This document shows, one piece after another, positions 9,201 to 17,435 of a stretch of 41,451 bases of DNA. The DNA is from a virus. Each line of letters begins with the position of its first letter. Positions within the stretch are counted from its first letter, which is position 1. The notes under the pieces are model-generated. The model was not told where the DNA came from. It ran no database searches and was given only the letters and a program-made list of their open reading frames with translations. The stretch lies in IMG/VR virus record IMGVR_UViG_3300044635_000560, positions 1 through 41,451 of that record. One strand, 5' to 3'. The position numbers and the translations under genes are program-made.

Positions 9201-12200
9201 GAAGCCTTCCGCGCCGAGGTGGCGGCCGGCAGGACCGGCAAGTTCCCCATCACCGGCAAGGGTGAGAGCGCGGGCGCCATGGAGGCCAACTTCCAAAAGG
9301 CCAACGACCTGCTGGAGGAGATGGGCCCGGATCTGCTGCGCCGGTTCCTGGTCACGCCTTTCACCGTGCGCGAGCTTGAGACTGCTGGGTTTCCGATCGG
9401 CGGCGAAAACATGGATACCGTGGTTCTCGGCAGCGCGGTCTTCGGGCCGAAAATCGGGTTTGGGTTCTACTCAAACCTGAACGGTAACTTTGAGCCGACG
9501 ACCATGGACATGTGGTTCATGCGGACCATCGGCAGGCTTGCAGGCACACTGCCCGCATTCGACCAGGGCAAGTTCAACAAGCAGGTCAAGCGTTTGCGTG
9601 ACGCGCTGACGGAGCGGGGCCCGAAGGCTCGCGGGTTGTTTGCATCGCAATTCGACAAGGCCCTTGTCGCCGCGGCCAAGACCGATGACAACAAGCTGAT
9701 CGAACTGGCGCGCCTGGTGAAGAAGGCCCACGAAAAGGACTTCAAGACAAACCGCGCCGGCTTCGACAACAAGACCAGGGTCAAGACCGACTTGGTGGGG
9801 GCGGCTGAGACGATTCTGTTTTCGCTTGAAAAACCCAGAGACGTACCGGCCTCTGGTGGCGAACGAAACAATCTGCGCGATGTGGTCGCCCAGGTGGTCG
9901 ACCTGGTCGCGCAGAACTACGGTCAGCGGGTTCCACCTGCTGCGCTGCAGGCCCTGATCTGGTATCCAGAGCAGGAGTTTTACAAGGCCATGGGCGTCAA
10001 GCTCAGGGTCACCAGTCAGGACTACGCGGGAGCAGCGCGCAAACTCCTGGAAAGTGAAGGCTTCAATGGACAACAACTCGATGGTGCAGCCCAGCGTGGA
10101 GCAGCAGCAGTACGACCGGCGGATGGCGCAACAGTCGCCGGATCAGTACCGAGCAATGATCAAGGGGTTGGGCGAGCTCGCCCGCTCGAAGCTGATGAAC
10201 GAACCCGACTCCTCGTCGAGCGCAACGCCCGCATCCTCGCCGAGCAACGAGCCGCTGCCGCCCGCATAGCCTTCGAGGTCGCGCCCGACCCGAATGACCT
10301 GGCGCTGACCGCGCAGTGGCGCCAGCTCGATCAGCAGCAGCGCCTGGACATCAGTAACCGCGTCGCGCAGCAGATCGTCCCCAAGGTCCTGAAGTTCCTG
10401 AAGGGCAAGGGCGAGGTGCTGCCGCAGGTGGGCAGCTATCTGGAGGACACCAACCCGTCGTTCGCGCTGCGCGTGGACAAGGGTGACGTCGATCAACTGT
10501 CCAAGATCCTGGGGTTCGTGCTGTCCCAGGACTCGATGATGGCCATCGCGCCAGCCGAGTTCCCGGGGGCGTTCAATGCCCAAGCCCTGCGCGTTGAAAT
10601 CGGCGAAAAGACTGCTGCAGAGGTTGATCAGATCTACCAGGCCTTGCGCGCGATCAAGTTGCCAGACGGCCGGCAACCCATTGCTGGGCAGTCGACCAGC
10701 GGCGGGATAATGACCGTGCTGCTGGACAGTCAAGACGATGGTGCAACCATCGGTGCTTTGGTGGACCAGGCTTTAGCAGGTGCTTATAATGTCGGCGTTG
10801 CGGACGTCTTTGCGGCGTTCCCTGAAAAGCAGGACTACGACTATGCCCGTGTACAAGATGACCCCGCAGGAGACGAAGGACTGGCTCGGCAGCGGGCTCG
10901 TGATGCCCGGGCGGAAGCCTCCGAGCTCCTCCGAGCCGAGCTCGATGGAACCCAGCCCGCCGGCCCAGCCGCAGACAACGCCGCCGGATCCGACACCGGA
11001 GTCCTAGAGCAAGGCCCCCGCGGGACGTTCAACCCGCGCACCCTCGAGCTGGTTCTCAGCCCGACGGCCGATCTCAGCACGTTCTTCCACGAGACCGGAC
11101 ACTTCTTCCTCGAGGTGCTGGCCGACATCGCGAGCCAGCCTGGCGCGCCGGCGCAGATCGTCGAGGACATGGGCGCGTTCCTGAAGTGGACCGGGGTGCC
11201 CGACCTCGCCACCTGGAACGGCTACAGCCTGGAGCAGAAGCGCCCCTACCACGAGCGCTGGGCCGAGGGCATCGAGCAGTACGTGATGGAGGGCAAGGCC
11301 CCCAACACCGAGCTGCAGCCGCTGATGCGCCGGTTCTCGGCGTGGCTGAAGTCGGTCTACAAGTCGATCACGCAGTTCGTGGCGGGCAAGCCGGAGCTCG
11401 AGCTCAACGACGACATCCGCCGCGTGATGGACCGCATGCTCGCCACCGACGAGCAGATCCAGCAGGCCAACGAGGTGGCCGGCCTGGTGCCCGACGAGCA
11501 GGCCGACGGCGAGGCGGCCGAGCGCCTGCAGAAGCGGTCGATGGCCGACCTGAAGTGGGCGGTCAGGGCGCGCGATGCGGTCATCGCCAAGCTCAAGAAG
11601 CAGGCCCGCGAGATCGAGAAGGCCACCCGCGAGCAGGTCACGGTCGAGGTCGACCAGATGCCCGAGATGCGCGCCAAGGCGGCGCTGGACGCGCTGGCGG
11701 TCACGCCCGAGTACGCCGGCATCCTGGCCGAGCACAAAGCCCAGCGCCAGGCCGCCGAGGCCCAGGCACGCCAGGAGATCACCGACGCGGCGGTCGCTGC
11801 CGAGGAGGCCAAGGGCGGCGAGCTGAAGGGTCTGAAGAAGGGCCAGTTCCTGGCCAAGATGAAGCGCGAGATCGGCAACCAGGTCGAGGCGCGCATGATC
11901 GAGTGGGACCGGGCCAACCCGCGGCCGGCGCGCCCCGTCAACGCCACCGACCAGGACGTGGCCACTATCGCCGACAGCTTCGGGTTTGAGTCGGTCGACG
12001 CCATGCTCCAGGCCATCGACGCCTTCGGTCCCCGCGCCGAGGCCATCGACGGCCTGACCGAGCAGCGCATGCTGGAGGAAAACGGCGACCTGATCGACGA
12101 GCGTGCGATCCAGGAGGCGGCGAACGAGGCCGTGCACAACGAGGCCCGGGCCCGCAGCCTGGCCACCGAGCTGCGCACGCAGCGCGAGATGCTGGGCCAG

Positions 12201-14999
12201 CGCACCGACACAGGCGAGACCAACGCCCGCGGCGCCCGCATCACGGTCAACGCGCTGATCGAGGCGGCCAAGCGGTTCGGCGCCAACGTCATCGCCCGCA
12301 CCCCTCTCAAGGATCTGAAGGCCACCGCCTGGAAGCACACCGCCGCCGAGCGCCGTGCGGGCAAGCGCTGGGCCGAGGCCACCGCCAAGGGAGAGACGGC
12401 CGACGCCGTCAAGGCCAAGCAGGACCAGGTGCTCAACAACGCCGCCGCGAAGGCGGCACTGGATGCCACCAACGAGGCCAAGAAGATCCTCGAGTTCTTC
12501 AAGCGCGTCACCAAGGGCAACGACGAGAAGACGGTGGAGAAGGGCCGCGACCCCGACATCGTCAACGCCGCCCGCGCGGTGCTGGCCGCCTACGGCATCG
12601 AGACCCCGACCACCAAGGCTGCCGCAGCGTACCTGGAGGCGCTGCAGCAGAACGACCCGGAGACCGCCGCGGTGGTGGGCCCGATGATCCTGCAGGCCAC
12701 GCAGAACGCGCAGCCGCTGGAGGCCCTCACGTTCGAGGAGCTGCAGGGCCTGCACGAGTCGGTCCAGGCGATGTGGTTCCTGGCCAAGCGCACCCGCCAG
12801 ATGGAGGTCGACGGCGACCTCATGGACATCGACGACGCGGCCGGCGAGCTCTACACCCGGATGGAGGAGATCGGCATCCCCGACACCATGCCGGGCGAGT
12901 CGGGCGCGCTGACCAAGGCCGAGCTCATCAAGCGCGCCGTGCTGCAGCAAGCCCCCGCGCTGTTGCGGCGGGTGGAGCAGTGGGCCGAGGCCAAGGACGG
13001 CAAGTTCGGTGGGCCGTTCCTGCGGCTGATCTTCCAGCCGATCAAGGACGCGGCCGACCGCTACCGGGCCGAGCGCCTGGCGTACCGCAAGAAGTTCCAG
13101 GCCCTGGTCGACGACGTCGCCCTGCTGATGTGGATCAAGCCGATCGAGGCGCCCGAGCTCGGCTACGTGTTCGGGCGCGGGCACAACGGCATCGGCATGG
13201 CCGAGCTGCTGCACGCCATCCTGCACACCGGCAACGAGAGCAACAAGCGCAAGCTGCTGCTCGGGCGCGGCTGGGCCACCGAGAACCCCGACGGCACGCT
13301 CGACACGAGCCGCTGGGATGCGTTCCTCAAGCGCCTAGCGTTGCAAGGGGTGCTGCAGCCTCAACACTTCGACTTCGCCCAGGGCGTGTGGGACCTGCTC
13401 GAGCAGACCAAGCCGCTGGCACAGAAGACCCACCGCGACGTGTTCGGCCGCTACTTCGCCGAGGTCACCGCCGACACCTTCACCGACCCCTTCGGCGTGG
13501 CGCGTCGCGGCGGCTACGTGCCGGCCCAGGCCGACCCGCTGCTGGTGCAGGACGCGGAGCTGCGCGACCTGCTCGAGACCGAGAACGCGGGCATGAGCTA
13601 CGCCTTCCCGTCGACCAACCGCGGGTTCACCAAGGGGCGGGTCGAGTACAACCGGCCGCTGAAGCTGGACCTGCGCAGCCTGCCGCAGCACATCGACAAG
13701 GTGCTGCTGTTCAGCCACATGGAAGCGCCGGTGCGCTCGGCCGCCAGGTTGATCAAGCGCCCGAAGGTGAGCCAGCCCCTGGGCCGGATCGACCCGGCCG
13801 CCATCAGCGGCGTGCTCAAGCCCTGGCTGAACCGCTCCGCACGCCAGACGGTGGAGACGCCGATCAGTGCGGATGCAGGCCTGAACCGCATGCTGTCGAC
13901 GATCCGCGCACGCACGGGCATGGCGCTCATGTTCGCGAACCTGAGCAACACGCTGCAGCAGATCACCGGCCTGAGCTCGGCTGCGGTCAAGGTCAAGCCC
14001 GCGCTGATGATGCGCTCGCTGGCCGACTACGTGGCCAACCCGAAGAAGTTCGCCCAGACGGTGTGGGACGCGAGCCCCTACATGGCCGACCGCGCCAGCA
14101 ACGAGGTGGCGGTGTTGTCTGACACGTTGGAGAAGATCCTCATCAACCCGAGCGTGTACGAAAGCGCCGAGCAGTTTACTCGCCGCCACGCCTACTTCCT
14201 GCAGACCGCGTTCGACAACGTGCTCTCGCCCATCATCTGGCAGGCCGCCTACAACCAGGGCCTGGCCGAGGGGATGGAAGAGCGCATGGCCACACGCTAC
14301 GCCGACGGCGTGATCCGCCAGACCCAGGGCTCGACCCTGCCCGAGGACGTGAGCCGGATCGAGACGGGCCCGGCCTACGCGCGCGTGTTCACGCAGTTTG
14401 TGAGCTACTTCAACATGCTGGCCAACACCAACGCCACGGCGCTGCAGCAGATCGCCCAGGAGCAGGGGCTCAGGAAGGGCGCCGGCAAGGCGTTCGGCGT
14501 GCTGATGCTCGGGCTGATGGCCCCCATCTGGGTGGCCGAGGCGATCGCGATCGCGTTCAGGGGCGGGCCCGACGACGAGGACGATGACGGCTACCTCGAC
14601 GACTGGCTGGCCCAGGTGTTCGGGTTCGGCACCATCAAGGGCGTGCTCTCGGGCATCCCGTTCGTGGGCGCGCTCGGCCAGTCGGTCGTGAACCGCTTCA
14701 ACGACCAACCGGCCGACGACAAGTTCTCGCTCTCGCCCACGGTGTCGGTGCTCGAGTCCGCCGCCGGCGCCCCGGCCAGCGTCTACAAGGCGATCGTCGA
14801 CGACGCGAGCGCGCAGAAGGCCGTGCGCGACGTGGCAGCGCTCATCACCGTCACCACCGGGATGCCGGCCATGACCCTGGCCCGCCCCCTCGGCTACGGC
14901 GCCGGCGTCGCGCAGGGGAAGATCGAGCCCACCAGCGAGGCCGACTTCGTCCGGGGCCTGGTGACCGGCACCGCGAGCCCCGAGTCCAAGGTCCGGTGA
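6294..14999 (+). CDS. Giant 2901-residue polyvalent internal virion protein with a zincin motif
   Basis: The position matches T7 gp16 (ejected core protein), but this protein is twice as long. The N-terminus carries two NPFDEF units. Residues about 180-370 include hydrophobic helices. Residues about 590-740 (YFYVDKGTGINPEAGVGG, AVLDAGFSGY) match a recurrent phage domain that may have an ADP-ribosyltransferase-like fold (inference). A predicted zincin follows: HETGH at 1599-1603 with a possible third ligand Glu in the WAEGIEQY stretch (E1658 or E1661). A long charged helical region spans about 1720-2200. The C-terminal 350 residues, with hydrophobic segments at about 2740-2760, resemble the C-terminal domains of large polyvalent proteins. 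Such proteins are injected with DNA and act in the host cell or envelope. Codon bias is disturbed at residues 1258-1325 and 1517-1571, where other frames appear to code. Confidence 0.8.
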   Translation: MSTNPFDEFRRAQPAANPFDEFQPVGPTARQTLTTAVTMKPDSVAEAARLAKRYPAPPEVIMQDLEAYRLQEVLDLADTDLQKAPMLREIMRRDVKVAAMAQDDIPMLTRVAQAARDVANIGKAGVFGASRGVAGTARAGLELVAPVLDVLEPLDPNATSPGLIPRVAFPGGNPLRRLAEGFGMQAAAAGRTADAAMPRYESTLGQGVASGLRSLTQNLMTLPMAFLPGGQGAALAGMTTFTGGDAYQQAREKGIPMSQALPFAASQAAVEYATEKLPLAALLKDVKAGAGFLQILGRQIALEVPGEQVATLLQDLNEWAVINPEKPFSSYLEERPNAAAQTLIATIVGTGGNVAVVKGIERLVERATRDGTNMQRAGLTAQALEQAMQGAEASRLRERNPEAFRDVMAQMSQDGSIYIDAEVLNQMPPELLQQMQGVIEALPDALAANSSVEVKLADALTLLPGTPQAEVFMQNARSAPDAPSLVEAEAAGAQAQEFLKAEAERVIAQAQDQEAMRASSEAVRQSILGELNTAGRYRGKVNEGMASWASAFYTAYSSRLGITPEEMYQRYRLRVLGAPTGQGEVLNAPRLGRLDGIEAFNFGKSNRTTLSGGNFGNGLAGNNRDAYLNAADKRLAKRIYFYVDKGTGINPEAGVGGIARKFNLDNVYDGDADPLRLKSGRDQLGFESAVLDAGFSGYLTRMGGTQSGQVILLGDQTVTGELLGPTTRTTGKRVPDAGARPSVGRDVVADALRARKDLPGGELTRQRWGELLQRLAPAEYEALAAAGVFEGEGRLYKDGLIRDFESRTQAPTYEQAARVTTGRELFGDIVQALGLTDQEFNATALEYMTGLPGNMAFLPPYQGGLTEVVAFLHERRLKAGLPPLDINKPEDRAQLARLVAAEALAAIRNAGDSLEWYDTTVGMTLGLMALKYPELNTDPNARTAFLIATAIASQGLNVEDNLAFSSEQYEAFRAEVAAGRTGKFPITGKGESAGAMEANFQKANDLLEEMGPDLLRRFLVTPFTVRELETAGFPIGGENMDTVVLGSAVFGPKIGFGFYSNLNGNFEPTTMDMWFMRTIGRLAGTLPAFDQGKFNKQVKRLRDALTERGPKARGLFASQFDKALVAAAKTDDNKLIELARLVKKAHEKDFKTNRAGFDNKTRVKTDLVGAAETILFSLEKPRDVPASGGERNNLRDVVAQVVDLVAQNYGQRVPPAALQALIWYPEQEFYKAMGVKLRVTSQDYAGAARKLLESEGFNGQQLDGAAQRGAAAVRPADGATVAGSVPSNDQGVGRARPLEADERTRLLVERNARILAEQRAAAARIAFEVAPDPNDLALTAQWRQLDQQQRLDISNRVAQQIVPKVLKFLKGKGEVLPQVGSYLEDTNPSFALRVDKGDVDQLSKILGFVLSQDSMMAIAPAEFPGAFNAQALRVEIGEKTAAEVDQIYQALRAIKLPDGRQPIAGQSTSGGIMTVLLDSQDDGATIGALVDQALAGAYNVGVADVFAAFPEKQDYDYARVQDDPAGDEGLARQRARDARAEASELLRAELDGTQPAGPAADNAAGSDTGVLEQGPRGTFNPRTLELVLSPTADLSTFFHETGHFFLEVLADIASQPGAPAQIVEDMGAFLKWTGVPDLATWNGYSLEQKRPYHERWAEGIEQYVMEGKAPNTELQPLMRRFSAWLKSVYKSITQFVAGKPELELNDDIRRVMDRMLATDEQIQQANEVAGLVPDEQADGEAAERLQKRSMADLKWAVRARDAVIAKLKKQAREIEKATREQVTVEVDQMPEMRAKAALDALAVTPEYAGILAEHKAQRQAAEAQARQEITDAAVAAEEAKGGELKGLKKGQFLAKMKREIGNQVEARMIEWDRANPRPARPVNATDQDVATIADSFGFESVDAMLQAIDAFGPRAEAIDGLTEQRMLEENGDLIDERAIQEAANEAVHNEARARSLATELRTQREMLGQRTDTGETNARGARITVNALIEAAKRFGANVIARTPLKDLKATAWKHTAAERRAGKRWAEATAKGETADAVKAKQDQVLNNAAAKAALDATNEAKKILEFFKRVTKGNDEKTVEKGRDPDIVNAARAVLAAYGIETPTTKAAAAYLEALQQNDPETAAVVGPMILQATQNAQPLEALTFEELQGLHESVQAMWFLAKRTRQMEVDGDLMDIDDAAGELYTRMEEIGIPDTMPGESGALTKAELIKRAVLQQAPALLRRVEQWAEAKDGKFGGPFLRLIFQPIKDAADRYRAERLAYRKKFQALVDDVALLMWIKPIEAPELGYVFGRGHNGIGMAELLHAILHTGNESNKRKLLLGRGWATENPDGTLDTSRWDAFLKRLALQGVLQPQHFDFAQGVWDLLEQTKPLAQKTHRDVFGRYFAEVTADTFTDPFGVARRGGYVPAQADPLLVQDAELRDLLETENAGMSYAFPSTNRGFTKGRVEYNRPLKLDLRSLPQHIDKVLLFSHMEAPVRSAARLIKRPKVSQPLGRIDPAAISGVLKPWLNRSARQTVETPISADAGLNRMLSTIRARTGMALMFANLSNTLQQITGLSSAAVKVKPALMMRSLADYVANPKKFAQTVWDASPYMADRASNEVAVLSDTLEKILINPSVYESAEQFTRRHAYFLQTAFDNVLSPIIWQAAYNQGLAEGMEERMATRYADGVIRQTQGSTLPEDVSRIETGPAYARVFTQFVSYFNMLANTNATALQQIAQEQGLRKGAGKAFGVLMLGLMAPIWVAEAIAIAFRGGPDDEDDDGYLDDWLAQVFGFGTIKGVLSGIPFVGALGQSVVNRFNDQPADDKFSLSPTVSVLESAAGAPASVYKAIVDDASAQKAVRDVAALITVTTGMPAMTLARPLGYGAGVAQGKIEPTSEADFVRGLVTGTASPESKVR
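10066..10269 (+). CDS. Nested small ORF (67 aa), frame +1 inside the giant gene
   Basis: ATG at 10066 is preceded by GAAGG at 7-8 nt spacing; a GTG at 10054 is the longest start. The product begins MDNNSMVQPSVEQQQYDRRM, continues with a soluble helical stretch, and ends in a Ser/Pro-rich tail. Third codon positions in this frame are almost all G or C, as in genuine genes of this phage. The giant-gene frame over the same DNA uses many A/T-ending codons (GGT, GCA, GGA, GTA, CGA). I infer that this small frame is or was coding and that the giant frame is overprinted here. Function unknown. Confidence 0.5.
   Translation: MDNNSMVQPSVEQQQYDRRMAQQSPDQYRAMIKGLGELARSKLMNEPDSSSSATPASSPSNEPLPPA
10762..10790 (+). 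promoter_or_regulatory. Candidate internal promoter with operator-like palindrome
   Basis: A perfect TATAAT (10785-10790) lies 17 nt after TGGACC (10762-10767). The spacer contains TAGCAGGTGCT (10774-10784), which differs at the end from the TAGCA-N2-TGCTA sites of the early promoters. This short AT-rich stretch forces rare codons (TTA, TAT, AAT) in the GC-rich giant gene and lies 53 nt before the nested ATG at 10843. No transcription evidence is available. Confidence 0.35.
10843..11007 (+). CDS. Nested small ORF (54 aa), frame +1 inside the giant gene
   Basis: ATG at 10843 follows AGGA with about 8 nt spacing. The product starts MPVYKMTPQETKDWLGSG and ends in a Pro/Ser/Gln-rich tail. As with the ORF at 10066, its third positions are nearly all G or C, whereas the overlapping giant frame has many A/T-ending codons. 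The frame is open further upstream to 10780. It lies just before the zincin domain of the giant protein. Function unknown. Confidence 0.5.
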   Translation: MPVYKMTPQETKDWLGSGLVMPGRKPPSSSEPSSMEPSPPAQPQTTPPDPTPES

Positions 15000-15001
15000 C
15001 C

Positions 15002-15033
15002 GTGTCCGTTTGACGGGCCGGGCCTCCTACCAT
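15002..15033 (+). promoter_or_regulatory. Candidate late promoter, copy B
   Basis: GTGTCCGT (15002-15009), continued as TTGA, starts 2 nt after the stop of the giant gene. After 18 nt comes TACCAT (15028-15033). The tail fibre gene starts at 15051 with its own AGGAG. Spacing leaves room for a normal leader of about 12 nt. Confidence 0.6.
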
Positions 15034-15050
15034 TCCGACAGGAGTCGACC

Positions 15051-15845
15051 ATGACCGTTCCGTCAACCACCCGCCGAGCTGGGCCGTATTCCGGCAACGG
15101 GATCGCCAACACCTTCTCGTTCACGTTCAAGACCTTTTCCGCGGCCGACCTGCTGGTCATCAAGACGTCGACCCTGGGCAACGAAACGACCCTGGTGCTG
15201 GACAGCGACTACAGCGTCGCGCTGAACGTCGACCAGGACGTGAGCCCTGGCGGCACCGTCACCCACCCGATCACCGGCGCCAAGTTGGCGGCAGGCGAGA
15301 AGCTGACCGTCGTCGGGGATCTGCCTTACGAGCAGACCACTGACCTGCTCGGCGGGGGCGCGTTCAACGCCCGGGTGATCGAGGACACGTTCGATCGCAC
15401 GGTCGTGCAGATCCAGCAAGTCCAAGAGGGCGTGGGCCGTGCGCTGAAGGTGCCGGTCTCGTCGACGGCGCTGGACGCCACCCTGCCGCAGCCCCAGGCC
15501 AACAACGTGCTGGGCTGGAACGAGACCGCCACCGGCCTGCAGAACATCGACCTGGAGACGCTGGCCACCAGCGTGGCCTACGCGTCGGCGATCACCGACG
15601 TGTTCTCTGGCACCGGGTCGCAAACCGTGTTCGCCTTGAGCGTCAACCCTGGCGCGATCAACAACCTGCTGGTGGCCATCTCGGGCGTGGTGCAGACCCC
15701 GACCGTCGACTACACCTGGGTGTCGGGCACCACCCTCACGTTCACCTCGGCCCCGCCTGCGGGCACAGGCAACGTCCTGGTGCGCTACGCCCAGGCCGTG
15801 CCTGTCGGCGCGCTCGGCGCCCAGGATTACGGCTTCATCGTTTAA
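15051..15845 (+). CDS. Tail fibre / adaptor protein, T7 gp17 N-terminus-like
   Basis: 264 residues. The start is fixed by AGGAG 8 nt upstream. The N-terminal 140 residues (RAGPYSGNGIANTFSFTFKTF, LPYEQTTDLLGGGAFNARVIEDTFDR) are the pattern of podovirus tail fibre domains that dock on the tail tube. The C-terminal part (VFSGTGSQTVFALSV, VDYTWVSGTTLTFTSAPP) is a beta-rich domain common in short fibre adaptors. It ends 9 nt before the first tailspike and probably anchors the spikes. The usual distal receptor-binding part is absent. Confidence 0.75.
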   Translation: MTVPSTTRRAGPYSGNGIANTFSFTFKTFSAADLLVIKTSTLGNETTLVLDSDYSVALNVDQDVSPGGTVTHPITGAKLAAGEKLTVVGDLPYEQTTDLLGGGAFNARVIEDTFDRTVVQIQQVQEGVGRALKVPVSSTALDATLPQPQANNVLGWNETATGLQNIDLETLATSVAYASAITDVFSGTGSQTVFALSVNPGAINNLLVAISGVVQTPTVDYTWVSGTTLTFTSAPPAGTGNVLVRYAQAVPVGALGAQDYGFIV

Positions 15846-15854
15846 GGAACCCCC

Positions 15855-17435
15855 ATGGCCACCGTCGTACAACGCCGCCGCGGCACCGCCGCCCAGCACA
15901 CCACCTTCACCGGCGCGGCGGGTGAGATCACGATCAAGACCGACACGAAAGAACTGGTCGTCCACGACGGATCGACGCCTGGCGGCTGGACGGGTGGCGG
16001 TTTTCTGCAGGCCGGCTCCGGCGCAGTCACGCGCACCGCTCAGGCCAAGATGCGCGATACCGTGAGCGTCAAGGACTTCGGCGCTGTTGGCGATGGGGTT
16101 ACTGACGATACTGCGGCGATTACCGCCGCGCTGGCTGCGGCGGATGATGTTTTCGTCCCGCCCGGGACGTACCTCATCTCCTCGACCATCAGCATTGCTC
16201 AATTTAAAGTCTTTCGCGGCGTTGGCTACAAGTCACGACTTTCTGCAAATTCTATCTCCGGGCCAGTCATCAGCATTACATCCGGTACAGGCCCAACTGA
16301 GGTATCGGGATTTAGAATTACTGGAACTGCGACCTCTGGAGTTTCCGTAAATAACGCGCAAACCATAGTAGTAGATAACATTAGTCTGTGGGGCCTCACC
16401 GCTACAAATGGGTTCGTGTTCGTTTCCACTTGGGGAAGCGCGTTTTCTAATTTGTGGACGAACGGTTCAACGCTGACCAATGCTGGCTTCATCTGTGGGC
16501 AGGACTTCAACGCGAACGACTGTCGGAACTGGTATACCGGAAGCAGTTTTTGTACCTACAGCCTGCTCATCGACGGAACGTACAACGGCGGTTCTGGCGT
16601 GTCGCACGGATCGTCGTGGACTATGGTTTGTCTGCAAGATGGTCAGTACGGAATTTACATTGGGTCGTATCAAGGCGCGTCTTTTAATGGCGTCTACATG
16701 GAAAACGTGGTGCACCCACTGCGACTCGGTGTGGCGTCTACAAAGCTGGCGCGGGGAATCGCTTTCAATGGCGGGGATTTTGGCGGCCCGTATAACACTC
16801 ACCCGAACTACGCTTCCAGAGAAGCTGTTATCTGGCTGGATTACGCTATTGGCTGCTCTATTGATGGTGTCGATCTTAGTGGCGCGTACAACTGCGGAAA
16901 TGCTGCGCCTATTACGTTCAGCGGTGGCGGTGGGTCTGGCGCGTTCGCTATCGCTCGTGTGACCGCCGCCGGCGTCGTTCAATCAGTTGAGGTCGTTTGC
17001 GGCGGCACTGGCTACACCAGCGATCCGACCGCAGCAGTCGGAGGCGCAGGGTCTAGCGCCAGCCTGACCGTCACGCGATCGGGTACGTCTGTGTCCACGA
17101 TTGCGGTGGCGGCGGGTGGATCTGGATATGTCCCGGTCGTTTGTCCGGTGGCAGTGACTTACAACAAAGCATTTAAATGCTCGATCAACAGCGTCATGTT
17201 TAATAGTTCGTTTGGAGACACAAGCCCGCTTTACCCCTGGGTTGTTCGGCGTTCTGGCGCAGACTCTGGCGCGGGTGTGATGTTGCTCAACGACGCTTCT
17301 TGGCTTAACAGCGCGAACGGCAACGCGGCCACCCTAATGAAAACGCGATCAAACAATTACACGCATGCGCTGATCGAATACGACAACACTGGTGCTCTCC
17401 AATCCTACGTCTACACACCGCCACAGTACCCATGA
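15855..17435 (+). CDS. Tailspike with pectate-lyase-like beta-helix (receptor binding or depolymerase)
   Basis: 526 residues, start behind AAGGAA. Residues 1-60 form a virion-attachment part (QRRRGTAAQHTTFTGAAGEI) similar to fibre N-termini. Residues about 65-110 (VSVKDFGAVGDGVTDDTAAI, VFVPPGTYLI) are the entry strand of a pectate_lyase_3 beta-helix, as in capsule or LPS depolymerases. A Gly-rich insertion lies near 355-420 (repeated GGTGYTSDP / GGSGYVPV). From about 16090 to 17430 the base composition is visibly poorer in GC and the codons are unlike the rest of the phage, which points to horizontal replacement of the receptor-binding part. Its 3' end overlaps the next gene. Confidence 0.8.
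   Translation: MATVVQRRRGTAAQHTTFTGAAGEITIKTDTKELVVHDGSTPGGWTGGGFLQAGSGAVTRTAQAKMRDTVSVKDFGAVGDGVTDDTAAITAALAAADDVFVPPGTYLISSTISIAQFKVFRGVGYKSRLSANSISGPVISITSGTGPTEVSGFRITGTATSGVSVNNAQTIVVDNISLWGLTATNGFVFVSTWGSAFSNLWTNGSTLTNAGFICGQDFNANDCRNWYTGSSFCTYSLLIDGTYNGGSGVSHGSSWTMVCLQDGQYGIYIGSYQGASFNGVYMENVVHPLRLGVASTKLARGIAFNGGDFGGPYNTHPNYASREAVIWLDYAIGCSIDGVDLSGAYNCGNAAPITFSGGGGSGAFAIARVTAAGVVQSVEVVCGGTGYTSDPTAAVGGAGSSASLTVTRSGTSVSTIAVAAGGSGYVPVVCPVAVTYNKAFKCSINSVMFNSSFGDTSPLYPWVVRRSGADSGAGVMLLNDASWLNSANGNAATLMKTRSNNYTHALIEYDNTGALQSYVYTPPQYP

Noticed and set aside
11004-13226. Long antisense ORF (740 codons) under the giant gene
   Set aside because: Same GC artefact; Leu/Gly/Val/His-rich product with no domain, while the plus frame has a zincin motif and normal codon bias.
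12773-14122. 449-codon ORF in another plus frame of the giant gene
   Set aside because: Arg/Gly/Ala/Pro-rich shadow frame; unlike the two accepted nested ORFs it does not take over the G/C third-position bias.
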